DNA of 64,000 nucleotides from Neckera pumila (lineage: Eukaryota; Streptophyta; Bryopsida; Hypnales; Neckeraceae). Location of the stretch: the NCBI GenBank assembly GCA_963969595.1, contig OZ018415.1, positions 7,750,001 through 7,814,000 of the forward strand. Direction: 5' to 3'. The notes below the pieces were generated by a model, which saw nothing but the letters and a program-made list of their open reading frames with translations, did no database searches and was not told the origin of the DNA. A program made the translations under genes and the position numbers. Shown in pieces: positions 61,571-64,000 of this stretch; the first letter of the stretch is position 1; each line of letters starts with the position of its first letter.

Positions 61571-62041
61571 AAATTCGACAAAAAGTTGTTGATTTGGTCA
61601 TTGCCCTATTCAAATCAACAGAAAATTGGAAGCTGTTTTGTTTGCATTAACAAAAAATTCAAAAATCAGTGAAAATGGACATTCCAGTGTACAAAACAAC
61701 AGAAATCAGTTGATTTTCTGTTGTTCTGGACGTAGTTTTTTAGTAGTGAGAAATTGGAACTTCTTTTCACTTACCAGTTAGTAAACATCAAAATTTGAGC
61801 ACTCTAATAATAATAACAAGGCACAATAGCAAAAAGTGGTGGTTAGGAGGTACACACCTTTATCTAATTGTGACACCTATTTGCATACCCCATCTTCATT
61901 TCACCATTTTAGCCACCTTTTAAAGCTTGTCTCAAAGCACTTTTTGGAGTTGGTGGTATGAGGTCATTTAAGTATTCTATCAAGCCAAGGATTAATGAAG
62001 GTGAGTAGAATATTCAAATCAGGGCAATATCCATCCATCTA

Positions 62042-62595
62042 TCTATACCTTAAATTTGGCTGTTTGTTTGTTTGTTTTGTTTGTTACGTTGAGATCTCTC
62101 GGACCGTGCATCCCGCGGCCACGTGCTTGGTACCATTGGAAAGGGCTCAGCGAGGAGGGGTGCATGGGCTTGGTTTTGTGGCGTTTGGAGCAGTGGTGAA
62201 AAAGTTATTGAATTTCAAAGTATTTATTGATTAAAAAATTAGAAAATTACTTTTACTTTGATTTTGGTGGCGTTCTTGCTACTGGGAATGGAACCGGGAG
62301 TGGAACTAGAAGTGGATGAAAATTGGGCCAACGGCACAGGGCCACACTAGTATTACTTTAAGTTAGGTTGTTTGTTTTGTTTGTTATAATGAGATTTCTT
62401 GGACTGTGCATTCCTTGGTCGTGTTTTTGATACCATCAGAAAGCTCTCTCCAAGGATAGGTGCAGAGGCTTTGTTTCGTGGCGTTTGGACCTATGGTGTG
62501 AAAGTTATGGATTTTTGAATTATTTTTTGTTTTTTAAAAATAAAAATTTATTTTTACTTTTATTTTGGCTGTAGAAACAGCACAAGGCATAGTAG
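62042..62595 (+). repeat. Dispersed repeat with possible Helitron-like ends, copy 2 and a diverged unit
   Basis: The first unit (62042-62350) begins TCTATACCTTAAAT and ends GCCACACTAG before T; it shares GTTTGTTTGTTT, GAGATCTC, GCTTGGTACC, GGAAAGGGCTC, TTTTGTGGCGTTTGGAGC and ATTTCAAAGTATTTAT with 22497-22735. The second unit (about 62360-62595) is a diverged copy of the same module and resembles 22690-22892. Confidence 0.55.
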
Positions 62596-64000
62596 TCTTC
62601 TTTAGATTAGTTTGCTAATTTGAGCTAGGAAGTAGAATGTGTAAAGATCACCATGCAATACAATCACAATGATTCCCTTACTTTCTAAATGGCACTATAC
62701 ATTAAACTTCACTTTTTTAAAGTTAACCTTAATTGACTCACATTGCATTTCTTATTGCAGCAAGCAATCCAAAGGAAAATCAAAAAATTTCCTTGAAAAT
62801 GGGATTGAATCTTGCTCCTAGCCTAAGGTTTATAGTACAATTAGGGCATGTCAAATCGACCAATGAATAGAATTTTGCCCCCCTTCCATCAATGCGGTGC
62901 TTAGCAAGATTCATTTTACAGTTCATTTGAATAGAGGTCCAATAATAGATATTATTGCCATCTACAATAAAAATAAATTAATAGAAGACATATTGAAAAG
63001 AATATTATTGTGGACAATCTTATAATCACTTAGCTTCATAAAGCTTGAATGTCCTATTATAGTAGATTAATACCAAGCCTTCTTTCATAATCCCTGAATA
63101 TTTAGCTAGGTGGCAATATTTTTTAATTATTGATAATGGATGCTTGTTATTTTAGTTCATATTCAATGTCAAATAAATGGCAAAGGAGCAATCTCCGGTA
63201 TCAAGGGGATAGAAGTTTTGTTAGATTTAAAAGCTTTAGTGAATCTCATGTATTGAGGCATGTAGTAAGAATTTTGTTTCATTTGAAGACTTGGTGAAAG
63301 AGTTTAGAAGCAAATAGTCAGAGTTTTGTCTCATTTTAGAATTTGATGGAGGTCTAGAATAAAGTATCATGGAATTGCTTAGCAAAACAAAAAATGGCCA
63401 TACTAAGTTTCCTTGCCTATTTTACTCCAAAGAAAAAGGCAATAACAATGTCAAACTAATGGATATTTGAACACGTGTCATAATAATGTATGCTATCGTA
63501 TGCTGCTATATGCTATCTTATTGTGGCCAAAATTTCCAATTCCTTTGAGGGTTGAAAAGGCTAAGAAAAGGGTGGAAAAAACTTTACATATAGAAAATTA
63601 ATATACAAAGTAAAACAAAGTGCAATTATATCTTTCTAAGAAATCCTAACTGAATCCTACAACATTAAAGAATTAGTATGCAAAGTAATGACAAATTGGA
63701 ATCATTATTTTCAATCAAAAGCATAAATTAGCCCTAGTACACAATATAAAAAAGTATCATTATCTCTACTATCTATAAGTGCAATCTTGCTCCTCCAAAA
63801 TTGACTTGAAATCAGTCTTAGAATATTCATATAACTCACTTCAAATAGTCACTCACAGATTTTTTTAAATGGGTCACAATGTATTCAAATATATTTGAAT
63901 GCATTGTAAATAACTCGCACCCATGAACACATGTGACATGTTTGTATTGGCCCCTTGGTTACAGCTCTAGGTAATTCAAGTATTCAAGTTTATTTTAGAG
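62596..64000. other. AT-rich intergenic sequence to the window edge
   Basis: I see no coding ORF, RNA gene or element ends here. Confidence 0.5.

Larger units (their letters stand above)
59013..61748. mobile_element. Non-autonomous CACTA (En/Spm-like) DNA transposon, 2736 bp
   Basis: The left end reads CACTACTAGAAAAACTACG, and the right end in reverse complement reads CACTACTAAAAAACTACG; both continue TCCAGAACAACAGA, giving inverted ends of about 33 bp with one indel. The 3-bp sequence AGA flanks both sides (59010-59012 and 61749-61751), which is the target duplication length of CACTA elements. Copies of CTGTTGT and AACAGA near both ends look like subterminal repeats. No transposase ORF is visible, so the element would need help to move. 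It contains a foldback (61030-61364), a tRNA-like segment (60882-60947) and a short tandem array (61495-61570). Confidence 0.88.

Noticed and set aside
1..64000. CRISPR arrays, operons, prophage or bacterial features
   Set aside because: The window is eukaryotic: genes with many GT-AG introns and no spacer-repeat arrays.

Overview
The window is nuclear DNA from a land plant. The genes are split by many short GT-AG introns, often behind a long 5'-UTR intron, and sit in AT-rich sea with CACTA-type and MITE-type DNA transposons. A Kir-type (inward-rectifier-like) channel gene, an ataxin-7/SGF73-like gene with an SCA7 domain and a plant WTAP (FIP37) gene together point to a bryophyte, probably a moss. 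That placement is inference from gene content and was not tested by any search.

All firmly supported genes except two small duplicated ones are on the + strand. From the left: (1) a gene entering from outside the window whose first three visible exons are a diverged copy of FIP37 exons 9-11, followed by an AT-hook and three tandem trihelix domains (124-4325); (2) FIP37 itself, the WTAP-like subunit of the m6A writer (8838-13719, 14 exons); (3) a secreted DUF538 protein (18488-19027) behind a repeat-filled 5' region; (4) a RabA/Rab11 GTPase (20600-21866); (5) a two-transmembrane Kir-like channel whose selectivity filter reads TMFGG instead of TxGYG (25398-29612); (6) an RCC2/TD-60-like seven-bladed propeller protein with an acidic and then RG-rich AT-hook tail (33093-40609, 17 exons); (7) an SGF73/ATXN7-like SAGA deubiquitinase-module subunit (46359-52445, 13 exons). 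On the - strand two 95-residue proteins with doubled CAPT(T/N)H-x-GSFRC motifs (6597-6884 and 15281-15568) lie inside two copies of one dispersed repeat. The 54.6-58.25 kb stretch contains coding-like fragments and strong minus-strand splice donors that I could not assemble or name.

Mobile elements: a 2.7-kb CACTA element with clean inverted termini and a 3-bp target duplication (59013-61748) that holds a 335-bp foldback and a tRNA-like segment; a Tourist-like MITE with a perfect 44-bp hairpin and TAA target duplication (about 54171-54283); a TIR element and a separate hairpin in intron 1 of the channel gene; two small CACTA-like TIR elements (4571-4900 and 14837-15184), the second with a related empty site elsewhere in the window; and a Helitron-like or SINE-like dispersed family (22.5 and 62 kb).

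The genes do not form an operon-like unit. Several act in the nucleus (FIP37, the trihelix chimera, the RCC2-like protein, the SGF73-like protein), and three of them carry AT-hook or RG-rich DNA-binding tails. The most unusual items are the FIP37-trihelix fusion with three exon-exact trihelix duplications, and the Kir-like channel with a non-canonical filter.
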